This document shows, one piece after another, positions 49,807 to 58,562 of a stretch of 64,000 bases of DNA (positions are counted from its first letter, which is position 1; every line of letters begins with the position of its first letter). This DNA is from Actinomadura macrotermitis (lineage in GTDB: Bacteria > Actinomycetota > Actinomycetes > Streptosporangiales > Streptosporangiaceae), in NCBI RefSeq assembly GCF_009604375.1, contig NZ_WEGH01000005.1, positions 496,001 through 560,000 of the forward strand. Reading direction: 5' to 3'. The notes under the pieces were generated by a model. The model was not told the origin of the DNA and searched no databases. It saw nothing but the letters and a program-made list of their open reading frames with translations. The position numbers and the translations under genes are program-made.

Positions 49807-50772
49807 TCAGGGGACGAGGGTGGGCACGGGGTCGGCGGCGGCGCGGGGGCGGGCGGCCAGGGCGCGCTGGGCGATGTAGGCGCCGGCCAGGACGGTGACG
49901 CCGCCGGCGATCTGGACCGGGGCCAGGTGCTCGCCGAGCACGGCCCAGGCGATGAGGGTGGCGGCGACGGCCTCGGTGTAGCAGACGGCGCCGGCGGCCT
50001 CGGCCGACAGGCGCTGCACGCCGGCGACGCCGGTCAGGTAGGCCACCACGGTGCAGACCACGGCGAGCCAGGCGACCAGCAGCCAGCCGGGCGCGGTGTG
50101 CCCGCCGACGGCGACGGCGGCGGTCAGCACCTCCCAGTGCAGCGCCCAGGGCGCGGCGGGCAGGGTGAGGGCCAGGGCGGCGACCAGGATGCCGGCGGTG
50201 CTGGTGACCAGGGGGTCCAGCCGGCCGGCGAGGTGGTCGGCGATGACGAAGTAGGTGGCCGCGCAGGCGGCCGAGCCGGCGCCGGCGGCCAGGCCGAGGG
50301 CGTCCAGGCGCAGGCCCGACCCGATCCGCACGACCAGGGCCAGGCCGATCAGGGCGATCGCGACGCCGAGCACGGCGCTGCGGCGGACCCGGACGCGGCG
50401 CACCAGGCGGGCCCAGGCCAGCACCAGGACCGGGCCGGTGAACTCCAGCAGGATGGCCACCCCGACCGGCAGCCGGGAGGCGGCGACGAAGTAGCAGGCC
50501 TGCGCGCCGGCGACGCCGGTCATCCCGTACAGGGCCAGGCGGGGCAGGTGGGGGCGGGCGGCGCGGGCGGCGGCGGGGCCGCGCAGCAGCGCGGCGAGCG
50601 GGAGCAGGACCAGCGCGGCGCCGGCGATGCGCAGCCAGGTGGCCTGCAGCGGGGTGAGGCCGGCCTCGATCAGGGCCTTGCCGAAGGGGCCCGAGGCGCC
50701 GAAGCACACCGACGACAGCACCGCCAGGACCAGTCCGTGGGTGCGGGTGCGCGCCGCGGTGCCGGTTGCCAT
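49807..50772 (-). CDS. EamA/DMT-family transporter
   Basis: This is a 321-residue protein with 10 predicted helices in two EamA halves. VLAVLSSVCFGASGPFGKAL opens helix 1 and the first half ends with GVAIALIGLALV; the second half begins AGAGSAACAATYFV and ends with GGVTVLAGAYIA. It is a metabolite or amine efflux permease by family. GGGGGAGAAG precedes the ATG. It is convergent with the ABC genes and divergent from the gene at 50894. Confidence 0.92.
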   Translation of the reverse strand: MATGTAARTRTHGLVLAVLSSVCFGASGPFGKALIEAGLTPLQATWLRIAGAALVLLPLAALLRGPAAARAARPHLPRLALYGMTGVAGAQACYFVAASRLPVGVAILLEFTGPVLVLAWARLVRRVRVRRSAVLGVAIALIGLALVVRIGSGLRLDALGLAAGAGSAACAATYFVIADHLAGRLDPLVTSTAGILVAALALTLPAAPWALHWEVLTAAVAVGGHTAPGWLLVAWLAVVCTVVAYLTGVAGVQRLSAEAAGAVCYTEAVAATLIAWAVLGEHLAPVQIAGGVTVLAGAYIAQRALAARPRAAADPVPTLVP

Positions 50773-50893
50773 GCGCTTCTCCCCCGCCGTCCCGTCGATT
50801 CAGGAGCATCCTGACATAACGCTCCTTACGGGTCGAGGGTGGGAGATCATCGGAATGCGGGGCGCGGCCGCGGACGGGACTACTATTCGCGGG

Positions 50894-53824
50894 GTGAGCT
50901 GGCAGGCGGCCGGGGCGGGACTCGGCGCAAGCGGAGGCGGGGCGGCCGGAGATCTCTTCACGGCGGTCGAGGGCAACGTGCGGGAGCTGGTGGCCTCGCC
51001 CTGGTGGCAGGGCGCGTCGCCGCAGGACCGCGCGGCGCACATCGCGGCGCGGATGCTGTGGGGCGCGGGCGAGTGGTGGCTGTTCGGGGCCTGGGGCCGC
51101 TGGTACCGGTGCGGGCTGGACGGCAGCTGGCACCCCTGCCCGCCGCCGGCCGACCCGGCGGGCCGGGCGGCGGCGCAGCCGGCGCCGCGCGGGGCCGGCA
51201 CGCCCCCGGTGCCGCCGCAGCTGTACCCCACCGGCCCCGACCTTGCGGCCGGCCGGATGGCCTCCACCGGGTTCCTGGGCCCGCTGCCCGACACCGCGGT
51301 CGTCGCGCGCATCTCCCAGGCCCTGACGACGGCGCTGGCGGTGAACCCGGCGCAGTTCGCCCAGCAGGACCCGATGTTCCAGGCCGGGACGCCCTCGACG
51401 GTGGCGGCGGCGTGGGGCGCGCTGCTGTGGTGCGCGGGGTCGCCGGTGGCCCTCACCGAGCACCCGCTGATCGAGTCGTTCACCTACTACCTGACCACCC
51501 CGGCCGAGCGGCTGCACTGGATGATGCCGCCGGACTTCTCCACCCTGGCCGGCTACTACTTCTCCCGGCTGGGCGCCGGCGACGGCGCGGGCGCCGCGCA
51601 CCTGGCGCGGGTGATGTACGAGGTCGCCTCGGGGCTGCAGGGCGACGCGCGGTTCCGGCCGGGCGCCGACGCGCTGGCGGCGGTGACGGGGATGTCGCTG
51701 CGCTACGTCCAGCAGGACCTGGCCACGGCCCGCTACGGCCCGGCGGCGATCTTGCAGGAGTGGCGGCGGCGCTGCCCGCCGGAGTTCGCCACGCCGATGG
51801 TGCGCGACACCGCGCCGGGCGAGTACCTGCGGCTGGCGCTGTACGACCTGCAGCAGATCGTGGCCGGATTGTCGGGCCCGGCGGCGCCGGCGGCGCCCGG
51901 CGCGGCGGCCGGCCGCGGCCATGACCGGGTGCGGCACGCGGGCCTGGCGGTGCTGGCGGCCGACCTGCAGGCCGCGCCGGGGGTGCTGCCGGCGCTGCAG
52001 CGGTGGCTGGACCCCGACAGCGCGCGCGTGCTGCAGGCGGTGCTGGGCGATCCGGCGCATCCGCTGCGCACGCTGTGGCCGCGCGACGGGCGGCTGCCCG
52101 AGGCGCTGCGCAGCCAGGACGCCGGGCTGCTGGCCGAACTGCTGGCCACCACCTACAGCATCGGGCTGACGTGGTGCCGGCTGGCGCAGGTGGCGCCGCC
52201 GGCGACGGGGTTCGTGGTGCCGCAGGCGGTCGCGGCGGAGCTGACCAGCCCGGCGATCTACAGCCCGCCCTCGACCGACGAGCTGAGCGCCTGGGACATC
52301 ATCTCGGCGGCGCGGGCGCATCTGGCGGCCGAGCGGACCGGGGCGCCGGTGCCCGACGAGCCGGTCGCGCCGGTGCCCCCGGCGCCGCCCGAGCCGCCGC
52401 CCGCGGTCGCGCCGGCGCCGCCGCCGTCGGCGCCCGAGCCGCCGCCGGGCCCGCAGGCCGACCCGGCCGCCGGGCACGGACCGGTCGGGTTCGGGCAGCA
52501 GGGTTTCGAGCAGCAGGGCTCGGGGCCGGAGGGTGAGGCGGGGGCGCCGCCGCGGATCGCGCCGCCTCCTCCCCCGCCGCTGCCCGACGAGCCGCGCCGG
52601 CAGGACCGTCCCGCCTGGCCGGGCCAGCCGGGCCGGCCGGATGCGCAGGGGGCGCACGGGTTCGCGCAGGGTGCGCCGGTGCCGCCCGCGGCGGCGGGGG
52701 TGCCGCCGGCGCCGCCGACCGCGCCGGTGTGGCCGGGCGCCGACGACGTGCCCGCCCCGCCGCCACCACCGCCCCCGCCGCCGGCTTCGGCGGCGCCGGT
52801 GCGGGAGGGGCCGGTGCGGGAGGGGCCGGGGACGTGGCCGGGTGACGCGTCGGCGACGCAGTTCGATCCGGGTCCGGCGCACACGCAGCTGGACCGGGGC
52901 GGGCCGTCCTCGTGGCCGGGCGCGCCCGCGGTGTCTTCGGATCTGCCGTCGAATCTGCCGCCGCCTCCGGCGCCGGTGTCGGAGCCGCCGCCGCCCGCGC
53001 CGGCGGCCCCCGATCCGCAGACCGGCCCGCAGGTCGTGCAGGCCTACGGGATCCGGTTCCTGTGCGGCGCCGACGACATCGAGCGGGTGGTGACCGAGGT
53101 GCGGCGGCGCGGCAAGTGGGCGGCGCGGCTGCGCGGGCAGGAGGTGTCGAGCGCGTCGGTGCCGGCGCTGCTGCTGATCGGCGGCCCCTCCAGCGGTCAG
53201 CGGCGGCTGGCGCGGATGGTGGGGCGGGCGCTGGCGGAGGTGGAGGTGTCCAGCGGGCAGGTGCGCACGGTGCACGCCGAGGACCTGCGCGACGCCGGAC
53301 CCGAGGGGCTGCGGGCGGCGCTGGACGAGCACGCCGGGCACGCGCTGCTGCTGGACGGCCTGGACGAGCTGATCCTGGACACCTCGCAGGGCCGCGCGTA
53401 CGCGGCGGCGCTGTACCGGGCGCGGCTGGAGGGGGTGAGCGACACCGCCCTTTTGGCCACGTGCGCGCCCGAGCGGGTCGGGGAGCTGTCGGCGGCGTCG
53501 CCGGAGCTGCTGACCGATCTGCGGGCGGTGCGGCTGCCGGACCTGGGCGAGGCGCGGGTGCGCGAGGGGCTGCTCGGGCTGCTGGCCGAGGAGCGGCGGC
53601 TGCGGCTGGCCGCCGACGCCTGGGAGGTGGTGCGGCGCGAGCTGCCGGGCCTGCGCGGGCGGGGGCGGCTGACGGGCGCGCGGCTGATCGAGGCCTACCT
53701 GGACCGGGCGGCGACCCGTCAGCTGGGGCGGGCCGAGGCGACGCAGGCGATCGGCAGCGCGGGGACGCTGACGCTGAGCGGCGCGGACTTCGCCGGCGTG
53801 GCCGCGGAGCTGTCGGGCCCCTAG
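50894..53824 (+). CDS. Large protein with proline-rich linker and degenerate AAA ATPase domain
   Basis: This is about 976 residues. Residues 1-about 475 form a globular region of unknown family with Trp-rich segments (WWLFGAWGRWYRCGLDGSWH). Residues about 480-712 are a Pro/Ala/Gly linker with runs of PPPPPPP. Residues about 716-976 resemble a CbxX/CfqX-type AAA domain: Walker A-like LLIGGPSSGQRRLARM, Walker B-like LLLDGLDELIL, lid-like RLTGARLIEAYLDRA. The Walker A Lys is replaced (GQRR in place of GKT), so ATP hydrolysis is doubtful. The GTG at 50894 is 7 nt after TACTAT; an alternative ATG at 50855 has GGGAGA upstream. It ends 4 bp into the RsbW-like gene. Confidence 0.8.
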   Translation: MSWQAAGAGLGASGGGAAGDLFTAVEGNVRELVASPWWQGASPQDRAAHIAARMLWGAGEWWLFGAWGRWYRCGLDGSWHPCPPPADPAGRAAAQPAPRGAGTPPVPPQLYPTGPDLAAGRMASTGFLGPLPDTAVVARISQALTTALAVNPAQFAQQDPMFQAGTPSTVAAAWGALLWCAGSPVALTEHPLIESFTYYLTTPAERLHWMMPPDFSTLAGYYFSRLGAGDGAGAAHLARVMYEVASGLQGDARFRPGADALAAVTGMSLRYVQQDLATARYGPAAILQEWRRRCPPEFATPMVRDTAPGEYLRLALYDLQQIVAGLSGPAAPAAPGAAAGRGHDRVRHAGLAVLAADLQAAPGVLPALQRWLDPDSARVLQAVLGDPAHPLRTLWPRDGRLPEALRSQDAGLLAELLATTYSIGLTWCRLAQVAPPATGFVVPQAVAAELTSPAIYSPPSTDELSAWDIISAARAHLAAERTGAPVPDEPVAPVPPAPPEPPPAVAPAPPPSAPEPPPGPQADPAAGHGPVGFGQQGFEQQGSGPEGEAGAPPRIAPPPPPPLPDEPRRQDRPAWPGQPGRPDAQGAHGFAQGAPVPPAAAGVPPAPPTAPVWPGADDVPAPPPPPPPPPASAAPVREGPVREGPGTWPGDASATQFDPGPAHTQLDRGGPSSWPGAPAVSSDLPSNLPPPPAPVSEPPPPAPAAPDPQTGPQVVQAYGIRFLCGADDIERVVTEVRRRGKWAARLRGQEVSSASVPALLLIGGPSSGQRRLARMVGRALAEVEVSSGQVRTVHAEDLRDAGPEGLRAALDEHAGHALLLDGLDELILDTSQGRAYAAALYRARLEGVSDTALLATCAPERVGELSAASPELLTDLRAVRLPDLGEARVREGLLGLLAEERRLRLAADAWEVVRRELPGLRGRGRLTGARLIEAYLDRAATRQLGRAEATQAIGSAGTLTLSGADFAGVAAELSGP

Positions 53825-54339
53825 CCGCCCGCGCCGTTCGCGCCGCCGTGCAGGGTGCGGGTGAACCAGGCGGTGGTGCCGGTGGCGGTGGGGTGGGCGC
53901 CGTGGGCGTCGGCGAGGGCGGCCACCAGCAGCAGGCCGCGGCCGGCCTCGGCCCAGTCCAGCAGGGCGGGCGCGGGGCCGGGGACGCAGGGCGCGCCGGC
54001 GCCGGCGTCGGTGATCTCGGCGGTGAGGCGGGCGCCGGTCAGGCGCAGCCGGAGCCGGACGGGGCCGGTGCCGTGCACGACGGCGTTGGTGACCAGTTCG
54101 TCGACCATGAGGACGATGTCGTCGGTGTCGCTGGTGTCGCCGTTGGTGCCGGGTCCGGTGAGGTGCCAGGCGCGCAGGGCGGCGCGGGTGAGGGCGCGGG
54201 CGCGGGAGGCGGCGCGGGCGTCGTCGGGCAGTTCCCAGGACGCGCAGGGCTGAGACGCGCAGGGCTGAGGGGCCGGCCCGCGGGCCGGGCCGGTGTGTTC
54301 ACTGGTGCGTGCGTCGATTCCGGTCCCGTTGCTGCTCAT
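53821..54339 (-). CDS. RsbW-like anti-sigma/ATP-binding protein (HATPase_c)
   Basis: This is a 172-residue protein. The HATPase_c N-box is DDIVLMVDELVTNAVVHG (about residue 80) and the G-box is GRGLLLVAALA, as in serine kinase/anti-sigma proteins and Streptomyces two-domain regulators. The first 35 residues are low-complexity and contain a duplicated PCAS motif produced by a 15-bp tandem repeat. It is likely to bind or phosphorylate a partner. No sigma-B-type factor or STAS protein is adjacent. Convergent with the large AAA protein, overlapping it by 4 bp. Confidence 0.88.
   Translation of the reverse strand: MSSNGTGIDARTSEHTGPARGPAPQPCASQPCASWELPDDARAASRARALTRAALRAWHLTGPGTNGDTSDTDDIVLMVDELVTNAVVHGTGPVRLRLRLTGARLTAEITDAGAGAPCVPGPAPALLDWAEAGRGLLLVAALADAHGAHPTATGTTAWFTRTLHGGANGAGG
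54241..54270. repeat. Tandem 15-bp duplication
   Basis: CGCGCAGGGCTGAGA (54241-54255) is followed by CGCGCAGGGCTGAGG (54256-54270), one mismatch. It lies within the RsbW-like gene near its N-terminus and encodes the doubled QPCAS motif. In frame, so it lengthens the protein by 5 residues. Confidence 0.7.
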
Positions 54340-54566
54340 CGTCCCCGACTCCTTGGCTTGGCCCGCTGGTGCGCGGTGCGGTGTGGAGGGTCCCGGGCGC
54401 GCCGTGCGCTCCGGGTGTCCGCATGGGGGACGCTCCGTCGCGGGCGGCGGTGCACGGGCGCGGGCGAACCCTCACCGCGGGGTGAGGCCGGTACCGCACG
54501 GCCACGACATCGGCGTGACCTGAGGGTGGGTGGGCCGGGCATGGCCTGGTTGCCGTTACAGTGGAG

Positions 54567-54740
54567 GGCGTCGGTGTGGATTGTGTCCCCCGGGCTCTAA
54601 TAACGGCCTTCGTGGAATACCGTCGGGTCCTTGCGGCCCGTGCTGGAGCCTCGTTGTGCTTTTCGCCGTGAGGCGACCGCCACACCGGCTTGACGCCGAA
54701 GGCCCCGGCGAGACCAGGTTCTGGTCTCGCCGGGGCCTTT
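54567..54740 (+). ncRNA. Candidate structured small RNA, possibly 6S-like
   Basis: TACAGT (54557-54562) is followed by about 175 nt that fold into a closed structure: GGCGTC (54567-54572) pairs with 54692-54697, GGTGTGG (54573-54579) with 54680-54686, leaving a 5-nt bulge. Inside, GGCTC (54593-54597) pairs with GAGCC (54646-54650), ACGG (54603-54606) with CCGT (54620-54623), CGGG (54624-54627) with CCCG (54637-54640), and TCGCC/GGCGA (54663-54667, 54672-54676) forms a GTGA-loop hairpin. A 17-bp terminator hairpin follows at once. No coding frame explains it. Length and long closing stem recall 6S RNA, but no conserved sequence of 6S, SRP, RNase P or tmRNA is recognised. Confidence 0.6.
54699..54740 (+). 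terminator. Very strong hairpin terminator with T-rich tail
   Basis: GGCCCCGGCGAGACCAG (54701-54717) and its exact complement (54721-54737) give a 17-bp stem with only a 3-nt loop, extended by AA/TT, then TTTCGGCTTT. It is the strongest terminator in the window. It ends the candidate RNA and not any plus-strand gene. Confidence 0.88.
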
Positions 54741-54793
54741 CGGCTTTCCCGGGGCCGGCCGGGGGTGGTCGGCGGCCCGCGGGGGGCCGGGTG

Positions 54794-54994
54794 TCAGCCG
54801 AAGACGGTGGCGATGGCCGACATCAGTGCGGTGGCCACGCCGAGGACGGCCACGAGCGCGGCGGCCAGCAGGCGGGTGCGGCGTCGTGGCCGGCGGCCGT
54901 GTCGGGCCAGGCGGCGGGCCAGGCGCGGGTCGTCGTGGCGGAGCCGTTGTTCGATCTCGGCGAGGAGCCTGCGCTCCTGCGTCGACAGCGCCAT
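54794..54994 (-). CDS. DUF3040 family membrane protein
   Basis: This is a 66-residue protein starting MALSTQERRLLAEIEQRLRH, the DUF3040 signature, with basic linker (RHGRRPRRRTR) and one C-terminal helix (residues about 42-62). DUF3040 proteins are small actinobacterial membrane proteins with no known function. GGAGG precedes the ATG by 10 nt. It lies alone between the small RNA and the lipoprotein gene. Confidence 0.85.
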   Translation of the reverse strand: MALSTQERRLLAEIEQRLRHDDPRLARRLARHGRRPRRRTRLLAAALVAVLGVATALMSAIATVFG

Positions 54995-55052
54995 GGGCGT
55001 GTTCCCTCCGGGGGCGGTGAAGTGCTCTGGTTGTGCCCCGTGGCGGGGTGGT

Positions 55053-56645
55053 TCACCCCTGCTGGGCCGCGGTGACGGTGGCGGCGCGGGCGGGAGGGCT
55101 CTCGTGGTGCAGGCGGTCCACGGCGGTGACGTAGTAGGTGTAGGTCTTGCCGGGGGCGGCGGTGGGGTCGATGATGCCGCCGCCGCGGACGCTGGCGACG
55201 AGGGTGGCGGGGTCGACGGGGGCGCAGGCGGGGCGGCGCCCGTCGGCGCGGTAGACGGCGTAGGAGGCGGCGCCCTGGGAGGGCTGCCAGGTGACTTTGA
55301 CGCCCTTGGCGGCGGGGGCGGCGGTGACCTGGCGGGCGGCGGGCGGGGCCTGGCCGCCGGGCGCGGCCGGCGGCAGGGCGGGGCGGCCGTAGTGGTCGGC
55401 GCGCAGTTTGGCGGCGAAGCCGCGGCGGTTGGCGGCCAGGTCGGCGGCGCTGAAGAACACGTCGCCGCGGATCTCGGGATGGCGGGTGTTGAGGTCCAGG
55501 TGGCGTGACAGCTCGGCGGGCTTGCGCCAGGTGGCGTCCTCGCCGACGCGGTAGCCGGCCTGGCCGATGGTCAGCTGCACCTTGGTGCCGGCGACCTGCC
55601 GGGACCACCAGGCGGCCAGGGTCTGGTAGTCGGCGCGGGGGTCGCCGATGGCCCAGTACAGCTGGGGGGTGACGTAGTCGATCCAGCCCTGGCGGATCCA
55701 TTTGCGGGTGTCGGCGTACTGGTCGTCGTAGCTTTGCAGGGCCTTGGTGGCCGAGCCGGCGGGGTCGCTGGAGCGGTTGCGCCACACGCCGAAGGGGCTG
55801 ATGCCGAACCGGACCCAGGGTTTGGCCTGGTGGATGCTGCGCGACAGGTCGCGCACGAGGGTGTCGACGTTGGCGCGGCGCCAGTCGCCCTTGTCCATGC
55901 CGCGGCCGTAGGCCTTGTAGGTGGCCTGGTCGGGGTAGTCGCCGCTTTCGGGGTAGGGGTAGAAGTAGTCGTCGAAGTGCACGGCGTCGATGTCGTACTT
56001 GCCGATCACGTCCATGACCGACTTGGTGACCAGGTCGCGGACCTGGGGCAGGCCCGGGTCGTACCACAGGCCGGTGCCGTACTTGCGGACCCAGTCGGGG
56101 TGGCGGCGGGCGGGGCTGGTGGGGGCGAGCTTGCCGAGGTCGGCGTCGCGTGAGACGCGGTAGGGGTTGAACCAGGCGTGGAACTCAAGGTTGCGGGCGT
56201 GGGCCTCTTTCAGCATGAAGCCCAGCACGTCGTAGCCGGGGTCCTTGCCGGGCGTCCCGGTGATCCACTGTGACCAGGGCTCGTACGGGGAGGGGTAGAA
56301 CGCGTCGGAGTTCGGGCGGATCTGCACGAACACGGCGTTGAGGTTGAGGGCCTGGGCGGTGTCCAGGCGCTTGCGGAAGGCGTCCTGCTGCTGGGCGGGG
56401 GTGCGGGCGCCGTCGGTGGGCCAGTCGATGCCGCCGACGGTGGCGATCCACATGCCGCGCAGCTGGCGGGCCTTGGAGTCGCCGGGCGGGGCGGCGACGG
56501 CGCATTCGCCGGCTGCTCCGGCGGGGACGGGGGCGCGGGCCCCGGCGGGGCGGTCGTCGCCGCCGCCGCACGCGGTGAGGGTGGCCGCGGTGAGCGCCGC
56601 CGCCACGATTGCTGCCTTGCCTGCCGTTGCCCTTCGCCTGACCAT
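55053..56645 (-). CDS. GHL10-type glycoside hydrolase-like lipoprotein with FN3 domain
   Basis: This is a 530-residue lipoprotein: lipobox TLTAC at residue about 25 (Cys acylated). The GHL10 (DUF187) TIM-barrel domain spans about 55-410: LRGMWIATVGGIDWPT, AVFVQIRPNSDAFYPSPYEP, FHAWFNPYRVS, DAVHFDDYFYPYP (catalytic-type Asp pair), and WIDYVTPQLYWAIGDPRADY. The C-terminal about 100 residues resemble a fibronectin III module (VTWQPSQGAASYAVYRADGR). Members may cleave cell-wall polymers or polysaccharides outside the membrane. It has no evident operon partner. Confidence 0.92.
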   Translation of the reverse strand: MVRRRATAGKAAIVAAALTAATLTACGGGDDRPAGARAPVPAGAAGECAVAAPPGDSKARQLRGMWIATVGGIDWPTDGARTPAQQQDAFRKRLDTAQALNLNAVFVQIRPNSDAFYPSPYEPWSQWITGTPGKDPGYDVLGFMLKEAHARNLEFHAWFNPYRVSRDADLGKLAPTSPARRHPDWVRKYGTGLWYDPGLPQVRDLVTKSVMDVIGKYDIDAVHFDDYFYPYPESGDYPDQATYKAYGRGMDKGDWRRANVDTLVRDLSRSIHQAKPWVRFGISPFGVWRNRSSDPAGSATKALQSYDDQYADTRKWIRQGWIDYVTPQLYWAIGDPRADYQTLAAWWSRQVAGTKVQLTIGQAGYRVGEDATWRKPAELSRHLDLNTRHPEIRGDVFFSAADLAANRRGFAAKLRADHYGRPALPPAAPGGQAPPAARQVTAAPAAKGVKVTWQPSQGAASYAVYRADGRRPACAPVDPATLVASVRGGGIIDPTAAPGKTYTYYVTAVDRLHHESPPARAATVTAAQQG

Positions 56646-56843
56646 AGCGAGCCATTGTTACGCATCCGTTGCCGTGCTAGGGACGGAACGACGCGGCCGG
56701 CACGGGCGCCGCACGGGCGTTGCGCGGGGGGCGTGCGGGGGCGGGGCGGGGCGGCCATAAGGGCGGCGTGAAGATTTTTTCAAACCCGGGGTGGGGTGCG
56801 TCACATCTAACCCAGTGTTCCGCCGACCACGCCAGGAGTCCTC

Positions 56844-57608
56844 ATGAACGCCACCGGCCCGGCCCGCCGCACCTCGCCCGCGCTGACGGTCACGGCCGTC
56901 GTCCCGGTCCTGAACGAGGCCGACAACCTGCGCTGGCTGCTGCCGCGGCTGACCGGGGTCGATGAGATCGTGGTGGTGGACGGGCAGTCCAGCGACGGGT
57001 CGGCCGAGGTCGTGGCGGCGCTGCGCCCCGACGCCACGATCATCAGCCAGCCGCCGCGGGGCAAGGGCGCGGCGCTGCAGGCGGGGTTCGCCGCGGCGAC
57101 CGGCGAGGTGATCGTGATGCTGGACGCCGACGGGAGCATGGACCCGGCCGAGATCGGCTCGTTCGTGGCGCTGGTGGAGCGCGGCTTCGACTTCGTCAAG
57201 GGGTCGCGGTACGCCTGCGGCGGCGGGTCCAGGGACCTGACGCTGGTGCGGCGGACGGGGAACCGGTGGCTGACGGCGCTGGCCAACGCGCTGTACCGCA
57301 CGCACTGGAGCGACCTGTGCTACGGGTACGTGGCGCTGCGGCGGTCGGCGGTGCCGCGGCTGGCGCTGCGCTCGACCGGTTTTGAGATCGAGACCGAGAT
57401 GTGCGTGAACGCGGTCACCACGGGCCTGCGGATCGCCGAGGTCGCCTCGTTCGAGGGCGACCGGCTGTTCGGGGAGTCGCACCTGAACACCTGGCGGGAC
57501 GGGTGGCGGGTGCTGCGGACGATGGTGGGGGCGCGGGTGCGGCCGGTGCGGGCGGCGGCCGAGCCGGTGGCGGCGCCCGAGCGGGTCGCGGCGGGCCTGG
57601 CGGCCTGA
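56844..57608 (+). CDS. Family 2 glycosyltransferase
   Basis: This is a 254-residue GT-A enzyme of DPM1/polyprenyl-phosphate type. TVTAVVPVLNEADNLRWLLP starts the nucleotide-sugar fold, VDGQSSDGS follows, and MLDADGSMDP carries the metal-binding DxD near residue 93. No membrane helices, so it is cytoplasmic. AGGAG (56835-56840) precedes the ATG. It is divergent from the GHL10 lipoprotein gene. It may transfer a sugar to polyprenyl phosphate or a cell-wall precursor; the acceptor is unknown. Confidence 0.9.
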   Translation: MNATGPARRTSPALTVTAVVPVLNEADNLRWLLPRLTGVDEIVVVDGQSSDGSAEVVAALRPDATIISQPPRGKGAALQAGFAAATGEVIVMLDADGSMDPAEIGSFVALVERGFDFVKGSRYACGGGSRDLTLVRRTGNRWLTALANALYRTHWSDLCYGYVALRRSAVPRLALRSTGFEIETEMCVNAVTTGLRIAEVASFEGDRLFGESHLNTWRDGWRVLRTMVGARVRPVRAAAEPVAAPERVAAGLAA

Positions 57609-57638
57609 CCCGGCCTCTCCCCTGCTGTGCGCGTGCGG

Positions 57639-57670
57639 GGCCCGGTCCGCCGGAGGGGGCGGGCCGGGCC
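57639..57670. terminator. Bidirectional hairpin terminator
   Basis: GGCCCGGTCCGCC (57639-57651) pairs with 57658-57670 across a 6-nt loop, 12 Watson-Crick pairs and one G-U. It lies between the convergent GT2 and SDR genes. Confidence 0.75.
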
Positions 57671-57679
57671 TGGCGCCGT

Positions 57680-58468
57680 TCAGCGCAGGGTGGACAGGCC
57701 GCCGTCGACGTGCAGGACCTGGCCGGTGATGTAGGAGGCGCGGTCCGACAGCAGGAACACGGTGGCGTCGGCGACCTCCCAGGCGGTGCCCTGGCGGCGC
57801 ATGGGGATGAGGGCGGCGACGCGGTCGCGGTCGGTGTTGCCGGCCGAGGCGTCGCGGCCCATGACGGTGTCGATGAGGCCGGGGGCCACCACGTTGGCGC
57901 GCACGCCGCGGGGGGCGCCCTCGGCGGCGACGTGGCGGGCCAGGCCGGTGAGGCCGGCCTTGGAGGCGTCGTAGGAGGGCGAGGAGCTGCCGGGCTTGGT
58001 GCCGGCCAGCGAGCCGGTGAACACCAGCGCGGCGCCGGTCTCCAGCAGCGGCATCGCGGCGCGGGCGATCAGGTAGGGGCCGCGCAGGTTGACGGCCAGG
58101 ACCCGGTCCCACACCTGCGGCTCGGTGCCGGCCAGGCCGTAGCCGGCGCCGATGCCGGCGTTGACCACGACGCCGTCCAGGCCGCCCATGCGCAGCGCGG
58201 CGCCGGCGACCATGGCGGCGCTGGCCTCGGGGTCGGCGTTGTCGGCGGTCAGCACGTGCGCGGTGCCGCCCTCGGCGGTGATCAGGGCGGCGGTCTGCTC
58301 GGCGGCGGCGGTGTCGATGTCGGCGCAGGCGACCTCGGCGCCGGCGCGGGCGGCGGCGACGGCGATGGCGCGGCCGTTGCCGGCGGGGGCGTCGGGGTCG
58401 TTGCTGGGGCGGGTTCCGGCGCCGGCGACCAGGATGCGGCGTCCGGCCAGCTGTGAGTGATCGGGCAT
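57680..58468 (-). CDS. Short-chain dehydrogenase with extended glycine motif
   Basis: This is a 262-residue SDR. Catalytic YDASK, the VVNAGIG motif (NAG), and GQVLHVDGG near the C-terminus are normal. The cofactor loop is unusual: AGAGTRPSNDPDAPAGNGRA in place of TGxxxGIG, an insertion of about 9 residues. Similar loops occur in a subset of actinobacterial SDRs (recalled, not checked). It is probably active with NAD(P). Convergent with the GT2 gene and divergent from the spermidine synthase-like gene. Confidence 0.9.
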   Translation of the reverse strand: MPDHSQLAGRRILVAGAGTRPSNDPDAPAGNGRAIAVAAARAGAEVACADIDTAAAEQTAALITAEGGTAHVLTADNADPEASAAMVAGAALRMGGLDGVVVNAGIGAGYGLAGTEPQVWDRVLAVNLRGPYLIARAAMPLLETGAALVFTGSLAGTKPGSSSPSYDASKAGLTGLARHVAAEGAPRGVRANVVAPGLIDTVMGRDASAGNTDRDRVAALIPMRRQGTAWEVADATVFLLSDRASYITGQVLHVDGGLSTLR

Positions 58469-58562
58469 GGGCCGTGACCCTAGCCGGGCGGGCCCGGCGC
58501 CGGAAGGGGCGCGCGAGTGAACAGGGGGGCGGCGCAGGGGGGCCGGTCGGTAGGGTCGGGGC

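Noticed and set aside
48596..53341. 1581-codon reverse-strand frame over the ABC, EamA and AAA genes
   Set aside because: It overlaps real genes on both strands, has no domain pattern, and is dominated by Arg/Pro/Gly runs.
54567..54740. tmRNA, SRP RNA or RNase P RNA
   Set aside because: None of their signature sequences (tRNA-like ends, GGAAGCAG-type SRP loop, GAGGAAAGTCC) is present.
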